Counted from the stretch's first letter, positions 1 to 12,121 are shown. The stretch: DNA of 64,000 nt from Oscillospiraceae bacterium (GCA_902778115.1 CACYWG010000015.1:28579-92578); one strand, 5' to 3'. Translations and numbers: made by a program. Notes: generated from the sequence alone by a model not told the origin.

Positions 1-713
1 TCGAAGACGTTGAGCTCCGGCACATCCACCTTGCCCTCTTCAAAGGCGGTCTCCTCGGTGACGGCGGAGGCCGAAGCCTCCTCCTCAGAGGAGCTGATCT
101 CGCCGCGCAGGGAGGCGAGCATCGCGTGGAGGATGACCATGTAGCCCTTGCCGCCCGCGTCGATGACGCCGGCCTTTTTCAGCACGGGATTCTGGTTGAC
201 GGTGTTCTCCAGAGCCTCGTCGCCGGCCTGCAGGGCGCACTGCAGCGCCTCCTCCAGGCTCTTTTCGGCCTTGGCGGCGTCCTTCGCCGCGGCGGAGGCC
301 AGGCGGGAGACGGTCAGGATGGTGCCCTCGGCGGGCTTCATGACGGCCTTGTAGGCGGCATCCACACCGTCGACCATGGCGGCGGAAAATTCATAGGCGC
401 CGGCGGTGTCCAGATCCTTCAGCCGCTTGGCGATCCCGCGAAACAGCAGGCTGAGGATGACGCCGGAGTTGCCGCGCGCGCCGCGCAGCAGCGCGGAGGA
501 CACGCAGGCGGAAACCTCGGCGACGGTATTGAAGTCACGCTTTTTCAGTTCGTCGGCGGCGTTGCCGAGGGTCAGGCCCATATTGGTGCCGGTGTCGCCG
601 TCCGGCACGGGAAAGACGTTCAGCTCGTTGATGGACTGAACATTACGGTGAAGCGCCGCGTTGGCACACAGGATCATTTCCTTGAAGGCGGCGGCGTCGA
701 TATAATCTCTCAA
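1..713 (-). CDS. DAK2-domain (YloV/FakA-like) protein, cut by the left edge
   Basis: The first 237 codons of a DAK2-domain protein are visible; the rest lies beyond position 1. The motif NVFPVPDGDTGTNM near residue 30 is the nucleotide and metal binding loop of dihydroxyacetone-kinase-like (DhaL/DAK2) domains, and a Gly/Ser-rich segment (RGARGNSGVILS) follows about 40 residues later. Family members act as the ATP-binding subunit of fatty-acid kinase (FakA/YloV). The chosen start is TTG at 713, nine bases after a GAGG. The gene follows the Asp23 gene by 19 bases on the same strand, the usual asp23-yloV pairing of Firmicutes. The family call is firm; the fatty-acid kinase role is inferred. Confidence 0.88.
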   Translation of the reverse strand, partial: MRDYIDAAAFKEMILCANAALHRNVQSINELNVFPVPDGDTGTNMGLTLGNAADELKKRDFNTVAEVSACVSSALLRGARGNSGVILSLLFRGIAKRLKDLDTAGAYEFSAAMVDGVDAAYKAVMKPAEGTILTVSRLASAAAKDAAKAEKSLEEALQCALQAGDEALENTVNQNPVLKKAGVIDAGGKGYMVILHAMLASLRGEISSSEEEASASAVTEETAFEEGKVDVPELNVF

Positions 714-732
714 GTTCTTCTACCTCACAGGC

Positions 733-1080
733 TTATCCGATAATCGTATCTATATATACGTCCACGTTCTTCACCGGGACGCCGGTGGAGCGCTGCAGCT
801 TGTAGCTGACTTCCTTGATGATGCTGCGGGAGACGGCGGCCATGTTGACCCCGTGGTCGACGCCGATGTGCAGCTCCAGGGAGAGACTGCCGTCGTCGTT
901 GTAATTCACGACCACGCCCTTGGACATATCCACCCGGCGCAGCAGCTGCAGGCCGCCCTTTTCGCTGCGGCCGGCCATGCCCTTGACGCCGAAGCAGCTG
1001 GTGGCGGCGTCGCCGGCCAGATAGGTGAAGACCTCGCTGGTGATGCTGATCTGCCCGTTGTCGTTTTTGATATTCACCAT
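733..1080 (-). CDS. Asp23/Gls24 family envelope stress protein
   Basis: A 115-residue acidic protein of Asp23/Gls24 type (YloU-like). It has the typical VAGDAATSCFGVKGMAG stretch near residue 20 and ends in the conserved VYIDTIIG beta strand. Members are soluble, often membrane-tethered through a partner, and linked to envelope stress. The ATG at 1080 is chosen because AAAGGAG lies 10 bases upstream; a longer in-frame reading to 1179 has no ribosome site and overlaps the promoter. It is first in an operon with the DAK2 gene. The YloU homologue in Bacillus is paired the same way, so the two probably share a function that is still poorly defined. Confidence 0.9.
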   Translation of the reverse strand: MVNIKNDNGQISITSEVFTYLAGDAATSCFGVKGMAGRSEKGGLQLLRRVDMSKGVVVNYNDDGSLSLELHIGVDHGVNMAAVSRSIIKEVSYKLQRSTGVPVKNVDVYIDTIIG

Positions 1081-1146
1081 AATCCAGGATCTCCTTTCAC
1101 GGTGATGCTCCGCCGCGCGGCGAAAGCCGCTATGACGGACTGTACA

Positions 1147-1175
1147 ATTATATACTATCCGAAGCAAAAGCACAA
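1147..1175 (-). promoter_or_regulatory. sigma-A promoter of the Asp23-DAK2 operon
   Basis: On the minus strand TTGTGC is followed after exactly 17 bases by TATAAT, about 65 bases before the Asp23 start codon. It faces away from the oxidoreductase promoter at 1260. Confidence 0.7.
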
Positions 1176-1259
1176 GCACAATTTAATAAAGAGGAAGAAG
1201 TAAGCGAAAAACACCGCCGGCACAGGCGCGAAAAAGGCAATTTTTGTTTGTCTTTTCTG

Positions 1260-1288
1260 TTTACAAGCGAAAGAAAAAATGATAAACT
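1260..1288 (+). promoter_or_regulatory. sigma-A promoter of the pyruvate:ferredoxin oxidoreductase gene
   Basis: TTTACA, a 17-base spacer and TAAACT lie about 65 bases before the ATG at 1354. The TTG at 1336, which would extend the reading frame by six codons, has no ribosome site of its own. Confidence 0.6.
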
Positions 1289-1335
1289 GTAGACTGCGAA
1301 AAAGGGGGTATTCACACCCGTCTTTTGAGAAATAA

Positions 1336-4832
<3,497 letters not shown>

Positions 4833-4834
<2 letters not shown>

Positions 4835-4857
4835 TTCGGAATTCGGAGTTCGGAATT
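4833..4857. repeat. dispersed AATTCGGAATTCGG repeat, copy 1
   Basis: The unit AATTCGGAATTCGGAGTTCGG followed by GAATT starts inside the stop codon region of the oxidoreductase gene. Near-identical copies start at 17121, 25681, 45695 and 49635, each directly after a stop codon on the plus strand. Confidence 0.8.
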
Positions 4858-4881
4858 ATCCGGAATCAAACCAATATGCAG

Positions 4882-4913
4882 ACAGCCCCGGGAGAAATCC
4901 CGGGGCTGTTTTT
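4882..4913 (+). terminator. rho-independent terminator after the oxidoreductase gene
   Basis: The stem ACAGCCCCGGG / CCCGGGGCTGT with a 6-base loop is followed by a run of T. Confidence 0.9.
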
Positions 4914-4979
4914 CGTTGCGCGGACGCGGGCGGTGTGGTAGACTGATGACGACAATATGGGAGTAAGGGTGTTGACAGC

Positions 4980-5474
4980 ATGGGATTAAGATCGGCTTTG
5001 AAGACAGTTGAAAACAAATCATGGTCTAATGCAAGGGTTCACATCAAGCCGCTGGAAACGGAAGCTGATCTGATATACGCTGCCTGTGAATGTGAACTTG
5101 CCGAGGAGCAAAAAGAGCTTGTCAATCCGGCGTGGTTTTCAATCGGAAGAGCATATTTATTCAGAGAAGATAACTACCCGTGTATCATCTATAACGAGCG
5201 GTTGTCGCCGATCGGCTTTATGAACTTCTGTAAATGGCTGGGCGAAGGAGACGCTTATTCGTGGAGTTACTTTATTGATCAAGGGTATCAGGGGAAAGGA
5301 TATGGAAAAGCCGCCGCCACATTGGCTGTTCAAATACTAAAGACTGCGGATGACACGAAACCAATTAAGCTTGCAGCCGAAAAATACAACGAGAGAGCAA
5401 AACGCCTGTATTTCTCGCTCGGCTTTACCCTCCTGCCGGAGCTTGATGGAGATGATCTTGTCTTCGGATTATAA
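4980..5474 (+). CDS. GNAT family N-acetyltransferase
   Basis: A 164-residue protein with the GNAT acetyl-CoA binding signature QGKGYGKAA near residue 105 and the closing ERAKRLYFSLGF segment typical of SpeG/RimJ-type acetyltransferases. The substrate cannot be told from the sequence; polyamine or amino-acid amine acetylation would fit the family. Base composition is visibly lower in GC than its neighbours, and it sits alone between two terminators, so lateral acquisition is plausible. The start is uncertain: ATG 4980 has only a weak AAGGGTG upstream. A TTGACA overlaps the start region, but no good -10 follows it. Confidence 0.8.
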   Translation: MGLRSALKTVENKSWSNARVHIKPLETEADLIYAACECELAEEQKELVNPAWFSIGRAYLFREDNYPCIIYNERLSPIGFMNFCKWLGEGDAYSWSYFIDQGYQGKGYGKAAATLAVQILKTADDTKPIKLAAEKYNERAKRLYFSLGFTLLPELDGDDLVFGL

Positions 5475-5546
5475 ATCCTGGTTTTTCGGAATCAACAGAC
5501 TGCCCGAAACGCATCCCGCTGCGGCAAACTACGCTCCGCCTACAAC

Positions 5547-5583
5547 AAAAAAACACCGTCGTTTCATACGACGGTGTTTTTTA
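5547..5583. terminator. bidirectional terminator between the acetyltransferase gene and rplA
   Basis: AAAAAACACCGTCG and CGACGGTGTTTTTT form a stem with A and T tracts on both sides, so it can end both convergent transcripts. Confidence 0.9.
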
Positions 5584-5594
5584 TCAGGCAATGA

Positions 5595-6287
5595 TTACAG
5601 CTGCTTCTGGGCGTTGATCTTCACGCCGGGGCCCATGGTGGAGGCGGTGACGCAAGAGCGGATGTACTGGCCCTTGGCAGACGCGGGCTTGGCCTTGATG
5701 ATGGCGTTGAGCAGAGCGGCGTAGTTCTCGTAGAGCTTGTCGGCGCCGAAGCTGACCTTGCCGATGGGGCAGTGGATGATGTTGGTCTTGTCCAGACGGT
5801 ACTCGACCTTACCGGCCTTGGCTTCCTTGACGGCCTGGGCCACGTTCGGGGTGACGGTGCCGGCCTTCGGGGAAGGCATCAGGCCCTTGGGTCCGAGGAT
5901 CTTACCGAGACGGCCGACAGTGCCCATCATTTTGGGGTTGGCGATCACGGTGTCGAACTCAAACCAGTTTTCCTTCTGGATCTTTTCCACGTAGTCCATG
6001 CCGCCGGCATAGTCGGCGCCGGCCGCGATGGCTTCCTCGACCTGCTCGGGCGGGCAGAACACCAGGACGCGGACGGTCTTGCCGGTGCCGTTGGGCAGCA
6101 CGATGGCGCCGCGGACCTGCTGGTCGGCGTGACGGCCGTCGACACCCAGCTTCACGTGCAGCTCGACGGTCTCGTCGAACTTCGCCTTGCTGGCGCTGAT
6201 GACCAGATTCAGGGCCTCCATGGGATCATAGAGTGCCTGCTTATCAATGAGCTTGGAGCTCTCTTTATAATTTTTACCTCTAAACAA
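5595..6287 (-). CDS. rplA: 50S ribosomal protein L1
   Basis: At 230 residues this matches the usual length of bacterial L1, which forms the mobile L1 stalk on 23S rRNA and often represses its own operon. The L1 signature [18 protein letters not shown] lies near residues 122-140. The start is TTG at 6287: AGGAGG lies eight bases upstream, and the protein then begins with the normal [10 protein letters not shown] longer frame from ATG 6338 adds non-conserved residues and lacks a ribosome site. It is the last gene of the rpmG-secE-nusG-rplK-rplA operon; rplJ and rplL do not follow, because a terminator closes the operon. Confidence 0.97.
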   Translation of the reverse strand: MFRGKNYKESSKLIDKQALYDPMEALNLVISASKAKFDETVELHVKLGVDGRHADQQVRGAIVLPNGTGKTVRVLVFCPPEQVEEAIAAGADYAGGMDYVEKIQKENWFEFDTVIANPKMMGTVGRLGKILGPKGLMPSPKAGTVTPNVAQAVKEAKAGKVEYRLDKTNIIHCPIGKVSFGADKLYENYAALLNAIIKAKPASAKGQYIRSCVTASTMGPGVKINAQKQL

Positions 6288-6535
6288 TGTTGTTTCCTCC
6301 TGTAATGTGGTTCGTGTCGGATGGATAAATCCTCCCACTTTTGTGACGGAAGGATCCGTCGGGTAAACGGTGATTCAATCCGCGAGAGTGATTTGCGAGG
6401 ATTATTTCGTCGCGATGAAGTCGAGAAATCGCCGGAATACTTTGTGTATTTCAAGATTTCAAGACAAAATCACGGCGGAACAAGACCGCAAAGCGCCGAA
6501 GCGGTATTGGATCGGCGTTTACCAAAAAGGAGCTG
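6288..6535 (-). promoter_or_regulatory. 248-base leader between rplK and rplA, possible L1 operator or attenuator
   Basis: No gene is seen here. In other bacteria rplK and rplA are usually only some tens of bases apart. On the minus strand the last part can fold with a GTGG/CCAC outer stem (6307-6338) just upstream of the rplA ribosome site. L1 is known to bind mRNA of its own operon, so an autoregulatory site is plausible, but I did not match a known leader family. Confidence 0.35.
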
Positions 6536-6961
6536 TCAGTCGCCGACGATGACGCCCATGGAGCGGCAGGTGCCAGCGATCATGCTCATGGCGGACTCGA
6601 TGTCGGTGCAGTTGAGATCTCTCATCTTCTGCTCGGCGATCTTGCGCACGTCTTCCTTGCTGATGGTGGCAACCTTGTCCTTCTGGGGCACACCGGAGCC
6701 GGACTCGATGCCGCAGGCCTTCTTGATCAGGAGGGCGGCGGGAGGAGTCTTGCAGATGAAGGTGAAGCTGCGGTCGGAGTAGACGGTGATGACGACAGGG
6801 ATCATCAGACCCATATCGCCCTTGGTCCGCTCGTTGAAGTCCTTGGTGAACTGACCGATGTTAACACCGTACTGGCCCAGAGCGGGGCCGACGGGGGGAG
6901 CCGGAGTCGCCTTGCCGGCGGGAACCTGGAATCTTACGTATCCAACTACTTTCTGTGCCAA
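6536..6961 (-). CDS. rplK: 50S ribosomal protein L11
   Basis: A 141-residue L11 with the standard N-terminal [20 protein letters not shown] and the C-terminal rRNA-binding domain. L11 sits at the GTPase-associated centre of the large subunit and is needed for RelA-type stringent signalling. It lies 20 bases downstream of nusG in the same operon. Length and sequence match the family without anomaly. Confidence 0.98.
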   Translation of the reverse strand: MAQKVVGYVRFQVPAGKATPAPPVGPALGQYGVNIGQFTKDFNERTKGDMGLMIPVVITVYSDRSFTFICKTPPAALLIKKACGIESGSGVPQKDKVATISKEDVRKIAEQKMRDLNCTDIESAMSMIAGTCRSMGVIVGD

Positions 6962-6981
6962 CTTGGAGCACCTCTTTCTTA

Positions 6982-7506
6982 TTATTCTTTAATGGTTTCG
7001 ACCTGATCGAGCTCCAGATCCACCGGAGTCTCTCTGCCGAACATCGAGACGACCACACGGACCCGATCCTTCTCGGGTTCGAGCTCGTCCACCGTGCCGA
7101 TGAAGCCGGACAGCGGGCCGTCAATGACCTTAACGCTGTCGCCCACGGCGTAGCCGACGACGATCTCTCTGCGCTCGACGCCCAGGTCGAGGATTTCCTG
7201 CTCGGTCAGGGGGACGGCCTTGCCGTCAGACCCGACGAAGCCGGTCGCGCCGCGAACGTTGTGCACCAGGTGCCAGCTGTCGTCGGTCAGGATCATCTTG
7301 ACCAGGACGTAGCCGGGGAACACCTTGCGTTCGACGGTCTTCTCACCGTTGTCGGTGAGTTCGGTGACGGTTTCCATGGGGATGTTGACCTCACGGATCA
7401 GATCCGTCATTTTGCGGTTTTCCGCTGCTTTCATCACAGCGGCCGCAACCGCGTTTTCATACCCGGAATAGGTATGAACCACGTACCATTTTGCTTCCTC
7501 AGCCAT
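6982..7506 (-). CDS. nusG: transcription termination/antitermination protein NusG
   Basis: A 174-residue NusG. The N-terminal NGN domain begins [14 protein letters not shown] and contains FPGYVLVKM. The C-terminal KOW domain ([18 protein letters not shown]) follows at about residues 120-165. NusG binds RNA polymerase and couples it to ribosomes or Rho. It lies 6 bases from secE, the classic secE-nusG pair. Confidence 0.98.
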   Translation of the reverse strand: MAEEAKWYVVHTYSGYENAVAAAVMKAAENRKMTDLIREVNIPMETVTELTDNGEKTVERKVFPGYVLVKMILTDDSWHLVHNVRGATGFVGSDGKAVPLTEQEILDLGVERREIVVGYAVGDSVKVIDGPLSGFIGTVDELEPEKDRVRVVVSMFGRETPVDLELDQVETIKE

Positions 7507-7512
7507 GCTGAT

Positions 7513-7785
7513 TTAACCCTTCAGTCCGAGCAGGCCCTGAACCAGCAGTCTTGCGATCTGGTCGAAGCCCCACACGCCCAGTGCAGAGATCAGCATCACG
7601 ACGACGGAAACGACCGTGTTGTTGACAAGCTGCTTGCGAGTCGGCCATACGACCTTCTTCAGCTCGCTTCTCATCTCACGGAACCACTTGCCCACTCTCT
7701 TGAAGAAACCGGGCTTCGTGTCGTCCTTCTTCACGGCGGTGACGGCTTTTACGGGAGCGGCATTGGTTTTCTTTTCTTCAGCCAT
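7513..7785 (-). CDS. secE: preprotein translocase subunit SecE
   Basis: A 90-residue SecE of the short Gram-positive type. A polar Lys-rich N-terminus is followed by the conserved amphipathic helix (WFREMRSELKKVVWPTRKQL) and one membrane span (about residues 58-80). SecE clamps SecY in the translocon. The ATG at 7785 is chosen: AAGGA lies 9 bases upstream, while the GTG two codons earlier would be only 3 bases from it. Confidence 0.95.
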   Translation of the reverse strand: MAEEKKTNAAPVKAVTAVKKDDTKPGFFKRVGKWFREMRSELKKVVWPTRKQLVNNTVVSVVVMLISALGVWGFDQIARLLVQGLLGLKG

Positions 7786-7807
7786 GTTCACGCATCCTTT
7801 CCGAAGC

Positions 7808-7969
7808 TTACTTGGACTCTACATGCTTGGTGTGCTTTCTGCAGAAGGGGCAATATTTGCTGCGCTCCAAACGGTCGGACGTATTCTTCTTGTTCTTGAC
7901 CGTGTTGTAGTTCCTCTGCTTGCATTCTTCGCATCTGAGTGTAATTTTAACTCTTGCGCCTGCAGCCAT
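7808..7969 (-). CDS. rpmG: 50S ribosomal protein L33
   Basis: A 53-residue L33 with both zinc-binding cysteine pairs (CEEC, CPFC), i.e. the zinc-containing form. ATG 7969 has AGGAGG 10 bases upstream. It carries four extra residues (MAAG) before the usual RVKITL start. First gene of the operon with secE, nusG, rplK and rplA. The tRNA-Trp gene that some Firmicutes carry between rpmG and secE is not present. Confidence 0.96.
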   Translation of the reverse strand: MAAGARVKITLRCEECKQRNYNTVKNKKNTSDRLERSKYCPFCRKHTKHVESK

Positions 7970-8097
7970 TCTTTCGGCACCTCCTATTTTATTTACCCGC
8001 GTCAGTCGCGGGCATTGCCTCCCTGTATGGCACGGAAGACCACTCTGCGGCAAAAAATGCGCGCAAAAAGAAACCTCTCATGCGACAGGTAAGACAC

Positions 8098-8126
8098 ACT
8101 ATACCATAAGTCCCGTGACAGGTCAA
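8098..8126 (-). promoter_or_regulatory. sigma-A promoter of the rpmG-secE-nusG-rplKA operon
   Basis: On the minus strand TTGACC, a 17-base spacer and TATAGT lie about 130 bases before rpmG. Confidence 0.85.
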
Positions 8127-8205
8127 GCATTTTTTCCTTGAAAATTCAGACTTTTTTGCCCTTGCGGGACGCAAATTCGCGTGCTATCATGTTGCCGAAC
8201 AGGAG

Positions 8206-9483
8206 ATGATGAACACTGTGACCTATCAGGAAGCGATCGAATATATCAACGGCGTGCGCTGGCTGGGCTCCAAGCCCGGGCTCGAGCGCATCACGGAGCT
8301 GCTGGGCCGTCTGGGCGACCCGCAGAAAAAGCTGAAATTTGTCCACATCGCCGGCACCAACGGCAAGGGCAGCTGCGCGGCCATGACGGCCTCGGTGCTG
8401 CGCGCCGCGGGCTACCGCACCGGACTTTTCACCTCGCCCTACCTCTGGCGCTTCAACGAGCGCATGCAGCTCAACGGCCGTCCCATCGAGGACGACGTAT
8501 TGGCGGCGATCACCGAAACAATCAAGCCGCATGCAGAGGCGATGGAGGACCACCCCACTGAGTTTGAGATGATGACCGCCGCGGCGCTGCTGTGGTACGC
8601 GGAGGAAAAATGCGATGTCGTCGTGCTGGAGGTCGGCCTCGGCGGCCGCTTCGACGCGACGAACGTGATCGAAGCGCCGGAAGTGAGCGTCATCATGAAC
8701 ATCGGCCTCGACCACACCGAGATCCTCGGCGACACGCTTGCGAAAATCGCCTTTGAGAAGGCCGGGATCATCAAGCCCGGTTTTCCGTGTGTGCTGTATC
8801 AGCAAACGGAAGAGGTAACAGACGTCGTGCGGACGATCTGCGCCGAGCGCGGCAGCGAGCTGCGCATCGCGGATTTTTCGGCGATCAAGCCCGAATTCGA
8901 CAGCCTCGAAGGCCAGGTCTTTACCTATAAAAATGAGCCGTATGCCATCCCGCTGCTCGGCGCACACCAGATGAAAAACGCCGCCGTCGTGATCGAGGCG
9001 GTCGGCGTGCTGCGCGAAAAGGGCTGGCGCATCGAACAGGACGCGCTGGAGCACGGGCTCTACGCCGTCTCCTGGCCGGCGCGCTTCGAGCTGCTGCGCG
9101 AGGAGCCGCCCTTCGTGGTCGACGGCGGGCACAACGTGCAGTGCGCCGAGACCGTGGCGGACAATCTCCGCCGCTATTTCCCGGACACGCGCCGTGTGCT
9201 GCTGATCGGTGTGCTGCGCGACAAGGACTATGAGGGCATGCTCTCCGTGCTCGCACCGGCGGCGGACGCCTTCGTCTGCGTCACGCCGGACAGCCCGCGC
9301 GCACTTCCCGCGGAGGAGCTGGCGGCGTATCTCGAGCGTTATGGCAAGCCTGTCACCGCCTGCGGCAGCATCCGCGAGGGCGTGAGCGAGGCGCAGGATC
9401 AGGCCGGGGACGACGCGATGGTCTGCGCGGTCGGCTCGCTGTACATGGCGGGCGAGATCCGGTATTGCATGGGTATGTATTGA
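8206..9483 (+). CDS. folC: bifunctional folylpolyglutamate / dihydrofolate synthase
   Basis: A 425-residue Mur-ligase-fold enzyme. The P-loop GTNGKGS is at residues 50-56 and the catalytic-domain motifs LEVGLGGRFDATN and GLDHTEILG follow. The C-terminal domain carries VDGGHNVQCA. It adds glutamate to folates (and possibly to dihydropteroate) with ATP in the cytoplasm. The exact start is unclear: AGGAG at 8201 is too close to ATG 8206, while ATG 8209 and GTG 8218 are alternatives with better spacing. Transcribed alone, divergently from the ribosomal operon. Confidence 0.95.
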   Translation: MMNTVTYQEAIEYINGVRWLGSKPGLERITELLGRLGDPQKKLKFVHIAGTNGKGSCAAMTASVLRAAGYRTGLFTSPYLWRFNERMQLNGRPIEDDVLAAITETIKPHAEAMEDHPTEFEMMTAAALLWYAEEKCDVVVLEVGLGGRFDATNVIEAPEVSVIMNIGLDHTEILGDTLAKIAFEKAGIIKPGFPCVLYQQTEEVTDVVRTICAERGSELRIADFSAIKPEFDSLEGQVFTYKNEPYAIPLLGAHQMKNAAVVIEAVGVLREKGWRIEQDALEHGLYAVSWPARFELLREEPPFVVDGGHNVQCAETVADNLRRYFPDTRRVLLIGVLRDKDYEGMLSVLAPAADAFVCVTPDSPRALPAEELAAYLERYGKPVTACGSIREGVSEAQDQAGDDAMVCAVGSLYMAGEIRYCMGMY

Positions 9484-9504
9484 GTCTTTTCGGATAGAGG
9501 TCTT

Positions 9505-9627
9505 GGCTTCCCCTTGAGGGGAAGCTGTCGCGAAGCGACTGATGAGGTGTTTCGAGGATAGCTGACCGACGCCACCTCATCCGCCCCGGTGTGCGCACCG
9601 GGGCACCTTCCCCTCGAGGGGAAGGCA
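9505..9627. repeat. palindromic intergenic repeat of about 120 bp
   Basis: CTTCCCCTTGAGGGGAAG at the left and CCTTCCCCTCGAGGGGAAGG at the right enclose an inner inverted pair GATGAGGTG (9541) / CACCTCATC (9573) and two small hairpins. A partial relative lies at 57469-57520. It fills most of the gap between folC and ruvX. Confidence 0.75.
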
Positions 9628-9682
9628 AAGATGTGTGCCTTTGGTGAGAAGCTGCAAAGGAGTATATCGGAGGAGAAACAAT

Positions 9683-10090
9683 ATGCGAACGATGGCGATC
9701 GATTACGGCGACGCGCGGATCGGCCTGGCGGTGTCCGACCTGCTGGGCATGTTCTGCGGCGAGGCTTGGACGATGGAGGAGTGGAATATGGAGCGCGCCG
9801 CCGTGCGCATCGCCGAGGAGGCGAAAAAGCGCGACGTGGGCACGCTGGTGCTCGGGCTGCCGAAGAACATGGACGGCACGGAAGGACCGCGCGCCGAAAA
9901 AAGCCGCGCCTTCCGCGAGCTGCTGATCGCGCAGACCGGTCTGCCGGTCGTGCTCTGGGACGAGCGGCGCAGCAGCATCGAGGCGCACGCCATCCTCCAC
10001 GCCAACGGCAAAAAGGAAAAGGTCCACCGCCGCAGCGTCGACGCCGTGGCCGCAAGTTTGATCCTCGAGGGCTATCTTGGAAGCGTTTGA
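9683..10090 (+). CDS. ruvX: Holliday junction resolvase-like protein (YqgF/RuvX)
   Basis: A 135-residue RNase H-fold protein beginning with the conserved MAIDYGDARIGLAVSD. LVLGLPKNMDGTEGP is at mid-protein and LWDERRSS near residue 92, followed by the C-terminal Asp in RSVDAVAA. YqgF/RuvX proteins act as nucleases on Holliday junctions or in 16S rRNA 5'-end processing. ATG 9683 is preceded by GGAGG at 9 bases. An upstream in-frame start at 9635 lacks such a site. Confidence 0.93.
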   Translation: MRTMAIDYGDARIGLAVSDLLGMFCGEAWTMEEWNMERAAVRIAEEAKKRDVGTLVLGLPKNMDGTEGPRAEKSRAFRELLIAQTGLPVVLWDERRSSIEAHAILHANGKKEKVHRRSVDAVAASLILEGYLGSV

Positions 10091-10096
10091 AAAGTA

Positions 10097-10125
10097 TTGC
10101 AAAATAGACCGCATACATTTATAAT
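10097..10125 (+). promoter_or_regulatory. sigma-A promoter of the mscS gene
   Basis: TTGCAA, exactly 17 bases, TATAAT; about 32 bases from the -10 to the ATG at 10157. Confidence 0.85.
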
Positions 10126-10156
10126 TATTCCATCAAGAACTAAGGAGGGATTTCCC

Positions 10157-10957
10157 ATGGATGAACTGCTTCAGAAAATCGGCATCAACTCCCTGTCTTC
10201 GCTGCTTTCCGCGATCCTGATCTTCCTGGTCTGCTGGATCGTCATCAAGATCGTCATGAAGGCGGTGGACAGGCTGCTTGTCAAGTCCAAGAAGATCGAC
10301 GGCGCGCTGACGAACCTCGTCCGCAACGCCATCAACATCCTGCTCTGGATCATTGCGATCATCATTATCGCCAACGCCCTGGGCATCAACACGGCCTCTC
10401 TGGTCGCCCTGGTCAGCGTAGCCGGCCTGGCTCTGTCCCTGGCCGTGCAGAACATCATGTCCAACCTCTTCTCCGGCATCACCCTGCTGATCACCAAGCC
10501 CTTTGCCGCCGGTGATTTCGTGGAAGTCGCGGGCAAGATCGGCACGATCAAGTCCGTCGGTCTGTTCTACACCGAGATGGACACCCTGGACAACATCGCC
10601 GTCAGCATCCCGAACGGCGACGTGACCGCTTCCGTCATCAACAACTACAGCCACGAGCCGCTGCGCCGCGTTGACCAGTACTTCTGCGCCGCTTACACCG
10701 AGGACACCGAGAAGGTCAAGGCCGCGATCCTCGAGGCCGCTGCCGAGGACGAGAAGATCCTGCAGGATCCCGCGCCCTTCGTGCGCCTGTTTGAGTACGA
10801 CGGCAGCATGATCAAGTACGTTTCCCGCGTCTGGTGCAAGAACGCCGATTACTGGGACGTCTACTTTGGCATGAACGAGCGCGTACGCGAGAGCTTCGAG
10901 CGCAACGGCGTCAAGATGAGCTTCCAGAACGTCAACGTCCGCATCGTGGAAAAATAA
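10157..10957 (+). CDS. small-conductance mechanosensitive channel (MscS family)
   Basis: A 266-residue channel: three membrane helices in the first 110 residues, the Gly/Ala-rich pore helix (VSVAGLALSLAVQNIMSNLFSG), the middle beta domain (KPFAAGDFVEVAGKIGTIKSVG) and the C-terminal alpha-beta domain. Family members release solutes on hypo-osmotic shock. Start ATG 10157 has AGGAGG eight bases upstream and lies just behind a strong promoter. Monocistronic: a terminator follows at 10981. Confidence 0.95.
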   Translation: MDELLQKIGINSLSSLLSAILIFLVCWIVIKIVMKAVDRLLVKSKKIDGALTNLVRNAINILLWIIAIIIIANALGINTASLVALVSVAGLALSLAVQNIMSNLFSGITLLITKPFAAGDFVEVAGKIGTIKSVGLFYTEMDTLDNIAVSIPNGDVTASVINNYSHEPLRRVDQYFCAAYTEDTEKVKAAILEAAAEDEKILQDPAPFVRLFEYDGSMIKYVSRVWCKNADYWDVYFGMNERVRESFERNGVKMSFQNVNVRIVEK

Positions 10958-10980
10958 AACAAAACAAACAGCTTTTGCAA

Positions 10981-11015
10981 AAACGGTCTTTGTTTTCGGG
11001 CAAAGACCGTTTTTT
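10981..11015 (+). terminator. rho-independent terminator after mscS
   Basis: AAACGGTCTTTG / CAAAGACCGTTTTTT with a loop of about 8 bases. Confidence 0.9.
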
Positions 11016-11125
11016 CTGCCTGAATTTGCCGGTATACAAGATTTATCCGCCGTTATTTTTCCCGACGCGGCGCATATTAAATCTGCAAAATTCTTTGCAA
11101 TTTTTGCGCGGAAGGGGAAAAGGGC

Positions 11126-12121
11126 ATGAAAAGAATCATAAGCGCGTTGTGCGCGCTTGTTTTGACGGCTGCGCTGCCTGTCGCAGCCAGCGCGCAGGAG
11201 CTGATGCTCGGTGGGCAGCCGGTGGGGATCGAGCTGCAGACCGACGGCGTGGTCGTGGCGGGCTTTGCAGAGGTGGAGACGGAGACGGGGATCTGTTCGC
11301 CGGCCAAAGAAGCCGGATTGCGCGAGGGAGACCGCATCGTGCAGATCGGCGATACGCCGGTCACGGCGGCGGAGGATCTGGTCCGGGCCGTGGGCGAGCT
11401 GCAGGGCGAAACGGCGGAGATCACCGTGCGGCGTGGCGAGACGAGCCAAACGCTGCCTGTGCAGTCGGTCCGCTCGGCGGACGGACAGTGGATGCTGGGG
11501 CTCTGGCTGCGGGACGAGAGCTCCGGCATCGGCACATTGACCTTTTACGACCCGTCCAGCGGCCGCTACGGGGCGCTGGGGCACGGCGTCACCGACGAGA
11601 CCAGCGGCGAGACGCTGCCGATCCGCGGCGGCCGGATCACCGAGGCTCAGATCGTGAGCGTGACGCCCGGCAGTCCGGGCACGCCGGGCGAACTGACCGG
11701 CTGCGCCGAGCGAAGCAGCGCGCTGGGCAGCATTGAAAAGAACTGCGAAAAAGGGATCTACGGCGAGGCGGGCGCCGTCCTCGGCGAAGGCAGCGCCGAG
11801 GTGGGAACGCCGACGCCCGGCCCGGCCAGCATGCTGACGACCCTGGAGGGCCGCCGGGTGAAGGCCTACGCGGTGGAGATCAGCCGGGTCTATACCGAGG
11901 AGGGCGTGCAGCGCATGCTGCTGACGGTCACCGACCCGCTGCTGCGGGAGCTGGCGGGCGGCATCGTGCAGGGCATGAGCGGCAGCCCGATTCTGCAGGA
12001 CGGCAGGATCGTCGGCGCGGTGACGCATGTGCTGGTCAGCGATCCCTGCCGGGGCTTCGGCATCGGCATCGCGGATATGCTGGCCGAGGCCGGGATCGCG
12101 CCGCAGGATCTGGCGGCGTAG
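11126..12121 (+). CDS. spoIVB: SpoIVB serine peptidase (S55), sporulation checkpoint protease
   Basis: A 331-residue secreted protease of peptidase family S55. A signal peptide or anchor spans residues 1-23 and a PDZ domain residues 40-110. The catalytic region has His153 (ALGHGV), Asp270 (LTVTD) and Ser285 (VQGMSGSPI), the same Asp-to-Ser spacing as Bacillus SpoIVB. The protein is made in the forespore, secreted into the intermembrane space, and there starts pro-sigma-K processing. The ParB-like and YlmC genes follow. No convincing sigma-G promoter could be fixed upstream. With ylmC it is good evidence that the lineage sporulates. Confidence 0.93.
   Translation: MKRIISALCALVLTAALPVAASAQELMLGGQPVGIELQTDGVVVAGFAEVETETGICSPAKEAGLREGDRIVQIGDTPVTAAEDLVRAVGELQGETAEITVRRGETSQTLPVQSVRSADGQWMLGLWLRDESSGIGTLTFYDPSSGRYGALGHGVTDETSGETLPIRGGRITEAQIVSVTPGSPGTPGELTGCAERSSALGSIEKNCEKGIYGEAGAVLGEGSAEVGTPTPGPASMLTTLEGRRVKAYAVEISRVYTEEGVQRMLLTVTDPLLRELAGGIVQGMSGSPILQDGRIVGAVTHVLVSDPCRGFGIGIADMLAEAGIAPQDLAA

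Noticed and set aside
4965..5005. TTGACA as promoter inside the acetyltransferase start region
   Set aside because: No acceptable -10 box follows at 16-18 bases, and the start codon would lie upstream of the transcript.
11030..11125. Sigma-F/sigma-G promoter upstream of spoIVB
   Set aside because: CATATTA at about 11073 fits a -10, but no matching -35 sits at the right distance; the best candidate GTATA is more than 30 bases away.
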